Shown here: in pieces, positions 25,569-33,455 of the stretch | How the letters are laid out: every line of letters starts with the position of its first letter | Position numbering within the stretch: position 1 is the first letter of the stretch | Assembly: GCF_000802385.1 (NCBI RefSeq) | Contig: NZ_JTDN01000001.1 | Coordinates: forward strand, 1,743,501 to 1,807,500 | Direction: 5' to 3' | DNA length: 64,000 bases | DNA from: Croceibacterium mercuriale | Lineage (GTDB): Bacteria; Pseudomonadota; Alphaproteobacteria; Sphingomonadales; Sphingomonadaceae | Notes under the pieces: model-generated | Told to the model about the DNA's origin: nothing | Database searches by the model: none | Seen by the model: the letters and a program-made list of their open reading frames with translations, nothing else | Program-made: the position numbers and the translations under genes

Positions 25569-26128
25569 GCAAGCGCGGCGGCGACCAGCTTCTCCGCCTC
25601 GTCCCGCGCGGCGGAGGGGGGCAGCGCCATGGCGCCGGCCAGCCGCTGGCCCAGCAGCGAGTCGCCCAGGGCGAGCAGCACCAGTGCCAGCGCGGTCTGG
25701 TGCAGGTGCGCCGGTGCCCTGCCATCCTGGCCGAACAGGCCGTCGACCAGATGCCGGATGGCGGCGGCGAAGGGATCCAGCGCGTCGTGCTGATGGGTGG
25801 CGAGCATCCATCGGGCCAGTTCCCCGCCCCCGCCGGCGCCGAAGGCATCGAACACCAGGTCGACGATCGCCCGTGGGCTGGCCAGTCCGCCCTGGAGCGA
25901 ATCCGCAATGGAGGCACTGACCTGCGCCGTCAGGTGCTGCACCAGCGCCTGCTGCAACCCTGCCGCGCTGCCGAAATGGTGCAGCAGGTTGGCGTGCGTC
26001 CGCCCGATCCGTCCGGCCACCGCCTTCAGCGTCACCGCCGCCGGCCCTTCCGCCAGCAGCAGCTGATGCGCCGCCTGCAGCGCCTGTGCACGGCTCTGCT
26101 CGGACGACAGGCGCGTTCTTATTGACAT
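25559..26128 (-). CDS. TetR/AcrR-family transcriptional regulator
   Basis: A 189-residue one-component repressor. The N-terminal helix-turn-helix spans about residues 15-57 (QAAHQLLLAEGPAAVTLKAVAGRIGRTHANLLHHFGS), with the usual Y/H-F signature as LLHHFG. The C-terminal helical ligand domain does not indicate a ligand. It is divergent from a putative metal-dependent hydrolase gene, 28 bases apart. A perfect 5-bp inverted repeat lies across its own start codon, so autorepression and control of the hydrolase are likely (inference). Confidence 0.88.
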   Translation of the reverse strand: MSIRTRLSSEQSRAQALQAAHQLLLAEGPAAVTLKAVAGRIGRTHANLLHHFGSAAGLQQALVQHLTAQVSASIADSLQGGLASPRAIVDLVFDAFGAGGGGELARWMLATHQHDALDPFAAAIRHLVDGLFGQDGRAPAHLHQTALALVLLALGDSLLGQRLAGAMALPPSAARDEAEKLVAAALAQS

Positions 26129-26137
26129 TGGTGTCAG
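26122..26137. promoter_or_regulatory. Palindromic operator between the TetR regulator and the hydrolase gene
   Basis: The sequence TTGACATTGGTGTCAG contains TGACA-TTGG-TGTCA, a perfect 5-bp inverted repeat with a 4-base spacer (26123-26136). It overlaps the ATG of the regulator (26126-26128) and lies 20 bases upstream of the divergent hydrolase ATG. Size and symmetry fit a TetR-family dimer site, and the left arm also reads as a -35-like TTGACA. Confidence 0.55.
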
Positions 26138-26156
26138 TTAATCCCAGGTTCGGGGC

Positions 26157-27071
26157 ATGAGCAAGACCATCGGCCTAGAAGGCGTGTCGCCCTCCGGCAA
26201 GCAGCCGGCTTCCCTCGCAACCCCGCCCATCGTGGTGCGCAACCGCCGCTTCGGCCGCGCGCGCGACGGCCATGCCCCGGCCACCCGCTGGTGGGCCGAC
26301 GGCAATCCGGTGGGCACCGCCTGGCTGAACGGGCTGTCGATCACCTTCCCCCAGGGCGAGACCCTGTTCATCGACGCGGTGAAGGCGTTCCGCGATGGCG
26401 TGTCGCCCAAGCTGGCGGAGGAAATCCGCGACTTCGTGAAGCAGGAGGTCAATCACACGCGGGAGCATCTGGCGTTCAACCGCGCGGTCGAGGATGCCGG
26501 ATACGACCTGACACGTGTGCAGGCGCGGCTCGACACCCTGATCGGACAGGTGCGCGAGGCGCCACCGATCGTGTGGCTGGGTGTCACGGTCGCACTGGAG
26601 CACTTCACCGCCCTGTTCGCGCATGAGTTCCTGGCGCAGCCCGACCGGTACATCAGTGGCGACAACGAGCAGGCGGAGCTGTGGCGCTGGCATTCGGTGG
26701 AAGAGATCGAGCACAAGGCGGTGGCCTATGACACCTGGCTGCATGCGACCCGCGACTGGAGCGCGTGGAAGCGGTGGAGCCTGCGCAGCGCGCTGATGCT
26801 GCGCGTCACGCGCAACTTCATGCACAGCGCCAATGCCGATGCGCTGGACCTGATGGCGCAGGACGGGATCACCGGACTGCGGGCGAAGGGGCGGCTCGCC
26901 TGGTACCTGCTGGGCCGCCCGGGCATGTTGCGCCGCCTGCTGCCGGCCTGGGCCGCGTTCTTCCTGCCCGGGTTCCATCCGTGGCACCGGGATGATTCGG
27001 CGCTGATCCGGGGCTATGACGCGCCCCGGACCGGCCCCGATCAGGCGGCGGCGTTGATGCTGGCGATGTAG
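26157..27071 (+). CDS. Predicted metal-dependent hydrolase (COG3687 family)
   Basis: A 304-residue protein of the predicted metal-dependent hydrolase family, all-helical and diiron/ferritin-like in residue pattern. Candidate ligands include EVNHTREHLAFN, VALEHFTALFAHEF and WHSVEEIEHKAVAYD, which supply spaced Glu/His pairs. Relatives are often found beside TetR regulators and membrane-lipid or xenobiotic genes, but no reaction is established. It is divergent from the TetR gene that probably controls it, and overlaps the convergent GNAT gene by 31 bases. Confidence 0.75.
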   Translation: MSKTIGLEGVSPSGKQPASLATPPIVVRNRRFGRARDGHAPATRWWADGNPVGTAWLNGLSITFPQGETLFIDAVKAFRDGVSPKLAEEIRDFVKQEVNHTREHLAFNRAVEDAGYDLTRVQARLDTLIGQVREAPPIVWLGVTVALEHFTALFAHEFLAQPDRYISGDNEQAELWRWHSVEEIEHKAVAYDTWLHATRDWSAWKRWSLRSALMLRVTRNFMHSANADALDLMAQDGITGLRAKGRLAWYLLGRPGMLRRLLPAWAAFFLPGFHPWHRDDSALIRGYDAPRTGPDQAAALMLAM

Positions 27072-27631
27072 GCGTCCGGCGTCACCCAGGCCGTTGGCGG
27101 GACCTGTGCCGGTTCGCCGCCGGCCAGGTCCGCCTCGTACTCCAGGGTGGAGATGGCGGCCGCACGAGCAAGGCTGGGCAGGCTGCCGGTGCCGCCGGTC
27201 GGGCGGAACCCGACGGCTGTGAGCACCCGGCCGGAACCGGGATTGTCGACCATGTGCCGCCCGCGGAGGGTCCGGTGCCCGGCCATGCGGGCAATCGCCA
27301 GCAGGCCGCTCAGCGCCTCCCGCGCGTAACCCTGCCCCTGCGCAGCGGGCGTGATCCAGTATCCGACCTCCGCCGGACCATCACTGTCCGCGGCATGCAG
27401 ACCGCATCCACCGATGATGGTGCCTCCGTCATCCGGAATTGTGATCAGCAGGCTGGGCAGCGAAGGATCGCGCGGTGCGCCGATCCAGGCGAGCGCATCC
27501 TCCTCCTCGTACGGCCAAGAAACACGCGCGAGCATGTGAGCCACCGACTCGTGCGCGATGGCACGAGTCAGCGCGGGCGCATCCTCTTCCCAGGCAGGCC
27601 GCAGGAACAGGCGTTCGGTGCGGATGAACAT
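27041..27631 (-). CDS. GNAT-family N-acetyltransferase
   Basis: A 196-residue acetyltransferase of the RimJ/RimL-like branch. It begins MFIRTERLFLRPAWEEDAPAL, then has IIGGCGLHAA and EVGYWITPAAQGQGYAREAL with the acetyl-CoA loop (Q-G-x-G-Y/A). The ATG at 27631 fits the family start and avoids an unrelated upstream extension. The substrate (protein N-terminus or small molecule) is unknown. The 3' end overlaps the convergent hydrolase gene by 31 bases. Confidence 0.85.
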   Translation of the reverse strand: MFIRTERLFLRPAWEEDAPALTRAIAHESVAHMLARVSWPYEEEDALAWIGAPRDPSLPSLLITIPDDGGTIIGGCGLHAADSDGPAEVGYWITPAAQGQGYAREALSGLLAIARMAGHRTLRGRHMVDNPGSGRVLTAVGFRPTGGTGSLPSLARAAAISTLEYEADLAGGEPAQVPPTAWVTPDAYIASINAAA

Positions 27632-27733
27632 TCTCGTGTCTCCCAATCCCACCACGACCGGCCTGTTGCAGGCCCATGTGGCGAAGTGATGGCAGTGCGC
27701 ATGCAAGGCGCCGCCGGCGGAGAGGGAGAATGC

Positions 27734-27762
27734 AAAAAGGGAGACGGGTGGCCCCATCTCCC
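27734..27762 (-). terminator. Rho-independent terminator of rplU-rpmA
   Basis: On the minus strand GGGAGATGGG and CCCGTCTCCC form a 10-bp stem (one G-T pair) with a GCCA loop, followed by TTTTT. It lies 72 bases after the rpmA stop and separates the ribosomal operon from the downstream acetyltransferase gene. Confidence 0.88.
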
Positions 27763-27834
27763 TCCGATTGTCCGGTGCGTTGCGCCGGCTGGGCCATCCC
27801 GTATGGACAGCCCCGTCAGCGAACTATCCGTGTG

Positions 27835-28104
27835 TTATTCTGCCGCCTCGGCCATCATGTCGACCGACACGTAGGAACGACCCAGCTTGCCCTGGTGGAA
27901 GCGCACGCGGCCTTCGCCCAGCGCGAACAGGGTGTGGTCCTTGCCGATGCCGACATTGGTGCCCGGGTAGAACTTGGTGCCGCGCTGACGCACGAGAATG
28001 TTGCCACCGACCACAACCTGGCCGCCGAACTTCTTCACGCCAAGGCGCCGACCTTCCGAGTCGCGACCGTTGCGGGATGAACCGCCTGCTTTCTTATGTG
28101 CCAT
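27835..28104 (-). CDS. rpmA: 50S ribosomal protein bL27
   Basis: An 89-residue ribosomal protein beginning [20 protein letters not shown], the typical bL27 N-terminus that reaches the peptidyl-transferase centre, followed by [21 protein letters not shown]. It directly follows rplU (32 bases), and a strong terminator lies downstream. It lacks the cleavable N-terminal extension found in Firmicutes. Confidence 0.98.
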   Translation of the reverse strand: MAHKKAGGSSRNGRDSEGRRLGVKKFGGQVVVGGNILVRQRGTKFYPGTNVGIGKDHTLFALGEGRVRFHQGKLGRSYVSVDMMAEAAE

Positions 28105-28136
28105 TTCGTCTGAACTCCTGAAGCCCGCCTGGGGGC

Positions 28137-28439
28137 TTAAGCCTTGCCGACCGAAAGGATGCGCAGCAGCGTCAGCTGCTGGCGATGACCGTTCTTCCGA
28201 CGGTAATTGTGCCGGCGGCGCTTCTTGAACACGATCACCTTCTCGCTCTTGGCCTGTGCGATGATCTCGGCACTGACGGTCACGCCCGCCACATCGGCCA
28301 GACCGCCGTCCTCGCCTGCCAGCAGGATATCACCCAGCGTGATCGTCTCGCCAGCTTCGCCAGCCAGCTTCTCGACCGCGATCTTGTCTCCTGCGGCGAC
28401 GCGGTACTGCTTACCGCCGGTGCGCACTACTGCGAACAT
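28137..28439 (-). CDS. rplU: 50S ribosomal protein bL21
   Basis: A 100-residue ribosomal protein with the bL21 start [19 protein letters not shown] and the basic C-terminal block [17 protein letters not shown] that contacts 23S rRNA. First gene of the rplU-rpmA operon, with a good sigma-70 promoter about 85 bases upstream. The canonical third gene obg is not present downstream. Confidence 0.98.
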   Translation of the reverse strand: MFAVVRTGGKQYRVAAGDKIAVEKLAGEAGETITLGDILLAGEDGGLADVAGVTVSAEIIAQAKSEKVIVFKKRRRHNYRRKNGHRQQLTLLRILSVGKA

Positions 28440-28522
28440 GGTGTCTCGTATCCGTTCTTGCGATGACGCTCCCCTGTGGAACGCCGGAAGGGCACCCGAA
28501 ACGGGCGCCGGAAAGTGCAGGG

Positions 28523-28551
28523 CCGATAAGGGACGGCTACCCGGCTGTCAA
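28523..28551 (-). promoter_or_regulatory. Sigma-70 promoter of rplU-rpmA
   Basis: On the minus strand a perfect TTGACA -35 box (28546-28551) is followed after 17 bases by TATCGG (28523-28528). The expected start near 28515 gives a 75-base leader before the rplU ATG. Box quality and position make this the clearest housekeeping promoter in the window. Confidence 0.65.
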
Positions 28552-28628
28552 TGGCCGGACGCCCATATCGCACCCATCCGGAGCGGGCATCTGGCCCTGC
28601 GCCGCCACCCCCGCTAAGGCGGACGGCG

Positions 28629-29129
28629 ATGCCACGCAACACCTTTACCGCCGGCCTGCTGCTGCCCCTTGCCGCGACCCTGTTCCTGTCGGCCTGCGCC
28701 GGTGCGGCGGAAGGCTATCCCAGCCTGGCGATTCGCCCGGCGGAGCGGGCTGGCGCAGTCCGGACCCCCCCGCCCCGCCACATCCCGCCCCCGCCGCCCG
28801 CCGCCGCCCTGGCCAGCCTGGACTCGCTGGCGACGGAAGCGCGCGCGGCGCACACCGCCTTCACGGCCGAGAGCGCACAGGCGACTCGCCTGGTCGGCGC
28901 GGCGCGCAATGCTGCGATCGGCAGCGAGGCGTGGGCCCGTGCCGAGGTCGCCCGCTCCGCCCTGGCCGCTGCGCACAGCCGCACGCTGGTGCCGCTCGCC
29001 GGCATGGACCGGGTGTATGTGGAAGCGTCGACCGCCGGCGAGGATCTGGATCGCATCGCCGCGGTACATGCCGAGATCGAGGCGCTGGTGGCCGGAGAGG
29101 ATGCGGTGCTGGCCGGGCTGGCGAACTGA
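28629..29129 (+). CDS. Small lipoprotein of unknown function
   Basis: A 166-residue predicted lipoprotein, not recognised. The signal is MPRNTFTAGLLLPLAATLF followed by the lipobox LSAC (Cys about 23). Next comes a proline-rich linker, then an Ala-rich helical region with regular charged residues (about residues 60-165), likely a coiled coil or helical hairpin. It is divergent from rplU and has no operon partner; moaE is convergent after 165 bases in which I see no gene. Confidence 0.62.
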   Translation: MPRNTFTAGLLLPLAATLFLSACAGAAEGYPSLAIRPAERAGAVRTPPPRHIPPPPPAAALASLDSLATEARAAHTAFTAESAQATRLVGAARNAAIGSEAWARAEVARSALAAAHSRTLVPLAGMDRVYVEASTAGEDLDRIAAVHAEIEALVAGEDAVLAGLAN

Positions 29130-29294
29130 GGCCCGGCGGCACGGCCGAGGGTAGACGGAATTGCGGTATAGGCCCTGCGGAAGGTGAGCAGCCCGCCCTC
29201 AGGCCGGCGATGAAGAGGGCCAGCGCGCTGAACTGCGCGGATGGGGCCGGCATCATGCTCGGCGCTTGCAACGATCGACTCGGCGCGCCTCGGC

Positions 29295-29759
29295 TCAGGC
29301 AGCACCATCCCCCACACGCCATCGCGCCAAGTCGGCATGATCCTGCTCGCGCGGTTCGATCCAGTGCCAGCCATCAGACCGCTGTTCGCGCTTCCAGAAC
29401 CAGGCATCGGACTTCAGGTGGTCCATCGCATAATCCGCCGCCTGGAACGCGTCGCGCCGGTGGCGGGCGGCAGCGACAACCAGCACGATCGGCTCTGCCG
29501 GATGCAGCAGCCCGGTGCGGTGCCAGATCAGCAGGCCGGCGAGCGGCCAGCGGGCCAGCACGTCATCGCCCAGCGCCGTCATGCCCGGCAGGGTCAGGGG
29601 CGCATAGTGGCTCAGTTCCAGCGCCAGCACGTCTTCCTCCACCCGCACCTGCCCGGTAAAGCTGGCGATGCCGCCCGCCTGCGGGTGCGCGGCGGCAAAG
29701 GCGTCGATCGCGCTGCCGGGCGCGAAGGCCGCGTCGATCAGGCGGATGTCGACCGGCAT
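29295..29759 (-). CDS. moaE: Molybdopterin synthase catalytic subunit MoaE
   Basis: A 154-residue large subunit of molybdopterin synthase, which adds two sulfurs from MoaD thiocarboxylate to cyclic pyranopterin monophosphate. Family blocks seen are GGIASFTGQVR, ELSHYAPLTLPGM, HRTGLLHPAEPIVLVVAAARHRRDAFQA and the catalytic Lys region YAMDHLKSDAWFWKRE. The ATG at 29759 lies one base after the moaD stop. Last gene of the folB-moaA-moaD-moaE transcript. Confidence 0.94.
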   Translation of the reverse strand: MPVDIRLIDAAFAPGSAIDAFAAAHPQAGGIASFTGQVRVEEDVLALELSHYAPLTLPGMTALGDDVLARWPLAGLLIWHRTGLLHPAEPIVLVVAAARHRRDAFQAADYAMDHLKSDAWFWKREQRSDGWHWIEPREQDHADLARWRVGDGAA

Positions 29760-29760
29760 C

Positions 29761-30000
29761 TCAGCCGCCGCTGACCGGGGGCAGCAGGGCAACCTCGTCC
29801 CCCGCCTCTGCCCGCAGCTGTGTCTTGTCGGCCAGCAGCCCGCCATTCAGCGCCAGCCGCACCCGGTCGCTGGCGACCTGCGCCGCCAGGCCGGTGTCCA
29901 GCGCGCCCAGCAGGCCCGCCCAGTCCAGCGGCGCGGGCAGCTGGCGAGTCGGGCCGCCCGCCTGCTCCGCCAGTCGGCCCAGGAAGACGAGTGTGATCAT
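29761..30000 (-). CDS. moaD: Molybdopterin synthase sulfur-carrier subunit MoaD
   Basis: A 79-residue ubiquitin-fold protein ending in the required Gly-Gly (LLPPVSGG), which is adenylated and thiocarboxylated to deliver sulfur to MoaE. It starts MITLVFLGRLAEQAGG and overlaps the moaA stop by one base (TGATG). No moeB, moaB or moaC gene is in the window. Confidence 0.94.
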   Translation of the reverse strand: MITLVFLGRLAEQAGGPTRQLPAPLDWAGLLGALDTGLAAQVASDRVRLALNGGLLADKTQLRAEAGDEVALLPPVSGG

Positions 30001-31004
30001 CAGCCGCCCGTCAGCGACATGTGTCGCGGCTGCGCCGGCGCGGCGCCGCGGATATGGCTGAAATGATGGCGCTCCGGCTTGATCGCCATGGCGGTGTCCA
30101 GCGCCTGTGCCAGCAGCACGTCGGGCGTGTCGGAGCGCAGTGCGGCGCGCAGGTCGACCTGCTCCGCACCGCCCAGGCAGGCGAACAGCTGGCCCGTCGC
30201 GGTCACCCGGATGCGGTTGCAGGTGGCACAGAAATTGTTCGTCAGCGGCGTGATGAAGCCCAGCCGCCCGCCGGTTTCGGCCACATCGACATACCGCGCC
30301 GGCCCGCCGGAGCGGTGCGTGCTCTCCACCAGGGTCCAGCGCTGCTCCAGATCGTCGCGCACGGCGGTCAGCGGCAGGTAGTGGTCGACGCGCTCCCCCT
30401 CGACCTCGCCCAGCGGCATCACCTCGATCAGGGTGACCTCGTGCCCCTGCCCGTGCGCCCAGGCGACCAGATCGGGGATCTCGTGCCGGTTCAGCCCCTT
30501 CAGCGCCACGATGTTCAGCTTGACCTGCAGGCCCGCCGCCGCGGCGGCGCGGATGCCGCCCAGCACCTCCGCCAGCTGGTCGCGTCGGGTCAGCGCGAAG
30601 AACAGGCCGGGGTCCAGCGTATCGAGCGAGACGTTCACCCGCCGGATGCCGGCCGCGAACAGTGCCTCCGCATGGGTGGCCAGCTGCGTGCCGTTGGTGG
30701 TCAGGGTCAGTTCGTCCAGACCATCGCCGAGCCGGCGGCCGAGCGCCTGCACCAGCTCGATCACGTCGCGGCGGACCAGCGGTTCACCCCCGGTCAGGCG
30801 GATCTTGCGGATGCCACGATCGATCATGGCCAGCGCCAGCCGATGCATCTCCTCCAGGCTCAGCACCTCCTTGCGGGGCAGGAACTGCATGCGTTCGGGC
30901 ATGCAATAGGTGCAGCGCAGGTCACACCGGTCGGTCACCGACAGGCGGAGATAGGTGATGCGCCGGTCGAACGCATCCACGAGGGGGCCTGAAGAACAGC
31001 TCAT
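30000..31004 (-). CDS. moaA: GTP 3',8-cyclase MoaA (radical SAM)
   Basis: A 334-residue radical-SAM enzyme for the first step of molybdenum cofactor synthesis. The N-terminal [4Fe-4S] motif CDLRCTYC (Cys 27, 31, 34) binds S-adenosylmethionine; the C-terminal second cluster motif is CATCNRIRVTATGQLFAC. The conserved C-terminal Gly-Gly (SLTGG) needed for catalysis is present. It follows a small Rossmann-type gene by 12 bases and overlaps moaD, so it is part of one folB-to-moaE transcript. Confidence 0.95.
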   Translation of the reverse strand: MSCSSGPLVDAFDRRITYLRLSVTDRCDLRCTYCMPERMQFLPRKEVLSLEEMHRLALAMIDRGIRKIRLTGGEPLVRRDVIELVQALGRRLGDGLDELTLTTNGTQLATHAEALFAAGIRRVNVSLDTLDPGLFFALTRRDQLAEVLGGIRAAAAAGLQVKLNIVALKGLNRHEIPDLVAWAHGQGHEVTLIEVMPLGEVEGERVDHYLPLTAVRDDLEQRWTLVESTHRSGGPARYVDVAETGGRLGFITPLTNNFCATCNRIRVTATGQLFACLGGAEQVDLRAALRSDTPDVLLAQALDTAMAIKPERHHFSHIRGAAPAQPRHMSLTGG

Positions 31005-31016
31005 CCGGCAGCCAAT

Positions 31017-31349
31017 CTAGGCGGCCATGCCGGCGTTGCCATCCACGGCGAACACTTGCCCGGTGATGGCGGGCGCATCCGCCAGCCAGGCGACGGTGGC
31101 GGCGGTCGCTGGATCATCATGCCCTTCAACGCCGTTGACGCGCCGTGGTGCCGCCTCCCGTGCGAGTTCCTGCACGACGGCCAGCCGCCAGCCGCGGTGC
31201 GTGTGGTCCGCGGGCGGGAAATGGATGACGAGATCGCCGCCTTGCGCCAGCAGCGCGCGGGCCCGGGGCAGGTCCGCGGCGTGGAAGGCGGCGGCGGCAT
31301 CCAGCGGCGCGGCCGGGGACCGTTCCGTCACCAGCACCGCCTGCGCCAT
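31017..31349 (-). CDS. Truncated SDR-like Rossmann-fold protein
   Basis: A 110-residue protein resembling fragments of a short-chain dehydrogenase: an N-terminal strand (MAQAVLVTERSP), a middle with DLVIHFPPADHT, and the SDR C-terminal pattern AITGQVFAVDGNAGM. The Gly-rich cofactor loop and the YxxxK catalytic motif are absent, so dehydrogenase activity is not expected. It overlaps the folB stop by one base and precedes moaA by 12. Its fixed place behind folB suggests a pterin-related structural or regulatory role (inference). Confidence 0.65.
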   Translation of the reverse strand: MAQAVLVTERSPAAPLDAAAAFHAADLPRARALLAQGGDLVIHFPPADHTHRGWRLAVVQELAREAAPRRVNGVEGHDDPATAATVAWLADAPAITGQVFAVDGNAGMAA

Positions 31350-31720
31350 CAGCGGCGTTCCCGGCGCAGGGTGATGCCGATCAGCTCGTCCGCCTCGCTC
31401 AGCGCCAGCTTGACGATCTTCACCGTCACCACCTGCACCCGGGCATCGGCCACGAACAGCGTGTCGGCCACATGGTCCGCCACCGATTCGATCAGGGTGA
31501 AATGCACCCCCGGCGGCAAGGCACCGGAGGCGGCGAACTTCAGGTCCATGTAATTCTTGCTGGCGGACAGCGGCGTGTCCGGCGCGTAGCGCTCGGCAGG
31601 CTTCAGCTCCACCGTGACGGTGAAACGCAGCGGCTGCGGCTTCCCCGTTTCCTCCGAATAGATGCCGGTGTGCACGTCATGCACGAAATCGGCGATCTCC
31701 AGCGTCAGTCGGTCGGCCAT
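31349..31720 (-). CDS. folB: Dihydroneopterin aldolase (FolB)
   Basis: A 123-residue FolB/FolX-type tunnel-fold enzyme that cleaves dihydroneopterin in folate synthesis. Family features include the start LTLEIADFVHDVHTGIYSEE, the substrate Glu/Tyr region (PLSASKNYMDLKF) and the C-terminal VVTVKIVKLALSEADELIGI. It is the first gene of a unit that continues with the Rossmann-type protein and moaA-moaD-moaE, so folate and molybdopterin genes share a transcript here. Confidence 0.86.
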   Translation of the reverse strand: MADRLTLEIADFVHDVHTGIYSEETGKPQPLRFTVTVELKPAERYAPDTPLSASKNYMDLKFAASGALPPGVHFTLIESVADHVADTLFVADARVQVVTVKIVKLALSEADELIGITLRRERR

Positions 31721-31816
31721 GCGTGTCCGATGGCAGGCACACACGGCGCTGTCCAGCCGGGCACGGTTGCAAGGTGGCCCGGATTGCCCGACAATCGCCC
31801 GAGCGAGAGGGGTTCG

Positions 31817-32935
31817 ATGCAGATGGAGGTACGCATGGCCGGAGGCAGCGCCGGTGCCCCGCGCCAGATGGCCGGACGGCACTTCCCGCAGCTGGACGGC
31901 CTGCGCGCGCTGGCCGTGATGTGCGTGCTGATCACGCATTACTGGCTGCAGTCGGGCCATCTGGGGCATCTGGGCGTGCGGCTGTTCTTCGTGCTCAGCG
32001 GCTTCCTGATCACCGGCATCCTGCTGGAACAGCGGCCGGCCGGCAGCCCGGCCCCGCTCGGGCCCTTGCTGCGCAGCTTCTACGCCCGGCGCATCCTGCG
32101 GCTGTTCCCGACCTATTACCTGATGCTCGCCACCGGCGTGGCGCTGAACGTGGAGGGCGTGCGGGGGACGTCGCTGTACCACGCCACCTTCCTGTCCAAC
32201 CTGTGGTACGCGCGCCACCCGGACTGGGAGCCATGGACCACGGTCCACCTGTGGACGCTGGCGGTGGAGGAGCAGTTCTACCTCGTCTGGCCGCTGGTGA
32301 TCCTGCTGCTGCCGCGCCGCTGGCTGCTGGCGGCGCTGGTGGCGACGATCGCGGGCGGCATCGCCTTCCGCATCCTGTGCAACCTGATCTGGCCGGGCAT
32401 GCCGCCGCAGGACGTGCTGATGCCCGCGATGATGGATGCGCTGGCGCTGGGCGGACTGATCGCGGCACTGGTGCATCGTCAGGCGGGCGATCCTGCCGCG
32501 CGCGAGCGGCTGCTGCAACGGTTGGGCGGGGCCAGCCTGCTGTGCCTGGCGCTGGTCGGCGCATCCGTGCTGATCCAGCTGCCTTATGCGATCACGGATT
32601 TTGCCTGCACCGTGCCGATGGCGTTCCTGGTGCTGGCGGCGCGGCATGGCATACCGGGGGCGATCGGCCGGGCGCTGGCATGGCGCCCGGTGCGGTATCT
32701 GGGGCGCATCAGCTATGGCCTGTATATCTGGCACATCTTTGCATGGGTGTTCCTGATCGCGGTGCTGCCGGGGCTGGACTGGGGCAAGCCGGGCCCGGCG
32801 ACCTTCGTGGTGGCCACGCTGGTGGCGATCGCCATGGGCGCGGCATCGTGGCACTGGGTCGAACAGCCGTTCAACCGGCTGAAGCACCTGTTCCCCTACG
32901 CCAGGGGAACCGCGCCGCAGCCCGCGCCGGTGTGA
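31817..32935 (+). CDS. Acyltransferase family 3 membrane protein (OafA/YrhL type)
   Basis: A 372-residue multi-span membrane acyltransferase, typically O-acetylating surface polysaccharides. The family motif FPQLDGLRALAVMCVLITHYW holds the catalytic-like His; RLFFVLSGFLITGILL and SFYARRILRLFPTYYL follow, and about ten hydrophobic helices continue to GRISYGLYIWHIFAW. Starts at 31817 (GAGAGGGG upstream) and 31835 (GGAGG upstream) are both credible. No polysaccharide genes are adjacent. A second acyltransferase of this family lies at 51.8 kb. Confidence 0.87.
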   Translation: MQMEVRMAGGSAGAPRQMAGRHFPQLDGLRALAVMCVLITHYWLQSGHLGHLGVRLFFVLSGFLITGILLEQRPAGSPAPLGPLLRSFYARRILRLFPTYYLMLATGVALNVEGVRGTSLYHATFLSNLWYARHPDWEPWTTVHLWTLAVEEQFYLVWPLVILLLPRRWLLAALVATIAGGIAFRILCNLIWPGMPPQDVLMPAMMDALALGGLIAALVHRQAGDPAARERLLQRLGGASLLCLALVGASVLIQLPYAITDFACTVPMAFLVLAARHGIPGAIGRALAWRPVRYLGRISYGLYIWHIFAWVFLIAVLPGLDWGKPGPATFVVATLVAIAMGAASWHWVEQPFNRLKHLFPYARGTAPQPAPV

Positions 32936-32959
32936 CCGGCCGGGGCTGCGGCAGGCCGG

Positions 32960-33322
32960 TCAGACGATGCGGGTCGGCTCCGTCCCGTAATAGCTGGAGA
33001 CACGGTCGGCGTAGGACTGGTTGAACTCCGGCGCGTTGCTGGCCCAGCTCGGCCCGCCTTCGAGCACCCGGCGGTCGATGACGACCACGTACTCGCCGGT
33101 TGTCACGTCGAATTCCAGCACGCTGAACGGCACCGGATAATAGCTCTTGTTGAAGCCCAGGAACCCGCCGAGGCTCAGCACCGCATAGGTGGAGTGGCCG
33201 GTGCGCCGGTCGACCATCAGCGCCTTGATATGCCCGAGATTGTCGCCATCGCGAGAGCGGACGTTCAGGCCGGACGTTTCGGCCTCCACCAGGGTCAGGG
33301 CCGCTTCGGGGTTCGTTGCCAT
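32960..33322 (-). CDS. PRC-barrel domain protein
   Basis: A 120-residue soluble protein with one PRC-barrel domain (LNVRSRDGDNLGHIKALMVDRRTGHSTYAVLSLGGFLGFNKSYYPVPFSVL). Such domains occur in RNA-processing factors, the photosynthetic reaction centre H subunit and stress-linked small proteins. No partner domain is present, and the Tyr-rich tail (FNQSYADRVSSYYG) is unusual. It stands alone between convergent and same-strand genes; function not assignable. Confidence 0.82.
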   Translation of the reverse strand: MATNPEAALTLVEAETSGLNVRSRDGDNLGHIKALMVDRRTGHSTYAVLSLGGFLGFNKSYYPVPFSVLEFDVTTGEYVVVIDRRVLEGGPSWASNAPEFNQSYADRVSSYYGTEPTRIV

Positions 33323-33430
33323 ATGGGGGTTCTTTCAAGTTAGCGGGCGACGGTCCGTGGAACAGCCGCGCCGTCATCCGGCCCCCGCACGCACCAAACG
33401 CCGTGGGGAGTAGTCGGAGAACACCGATCC

Positions 33431-33453
33431 CGGCGGGCCGTTCCGACCCGCCG
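33431..33453. terminator. Hairpin after the SAM methyltransferase gene
   Basis: CGGCGGG and CCCGCCG form a 7-bp perfect stem with a 9-base loop, directly behind the stop of the minus-strand methyltransferase gene. There is no U-run, so it may act only with Rho or as an RNA-stabilising stem. Confidence 0.35.
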
Positions 33454-33455
33454 CC

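Noticed and set aside
29130-29294. A possible small gene between the lipoprotein and moaE
   Set aside because: Open frames crossing this gap lack a start with a ribosome binding site and have no recognisable sequence; the gap seems empty.
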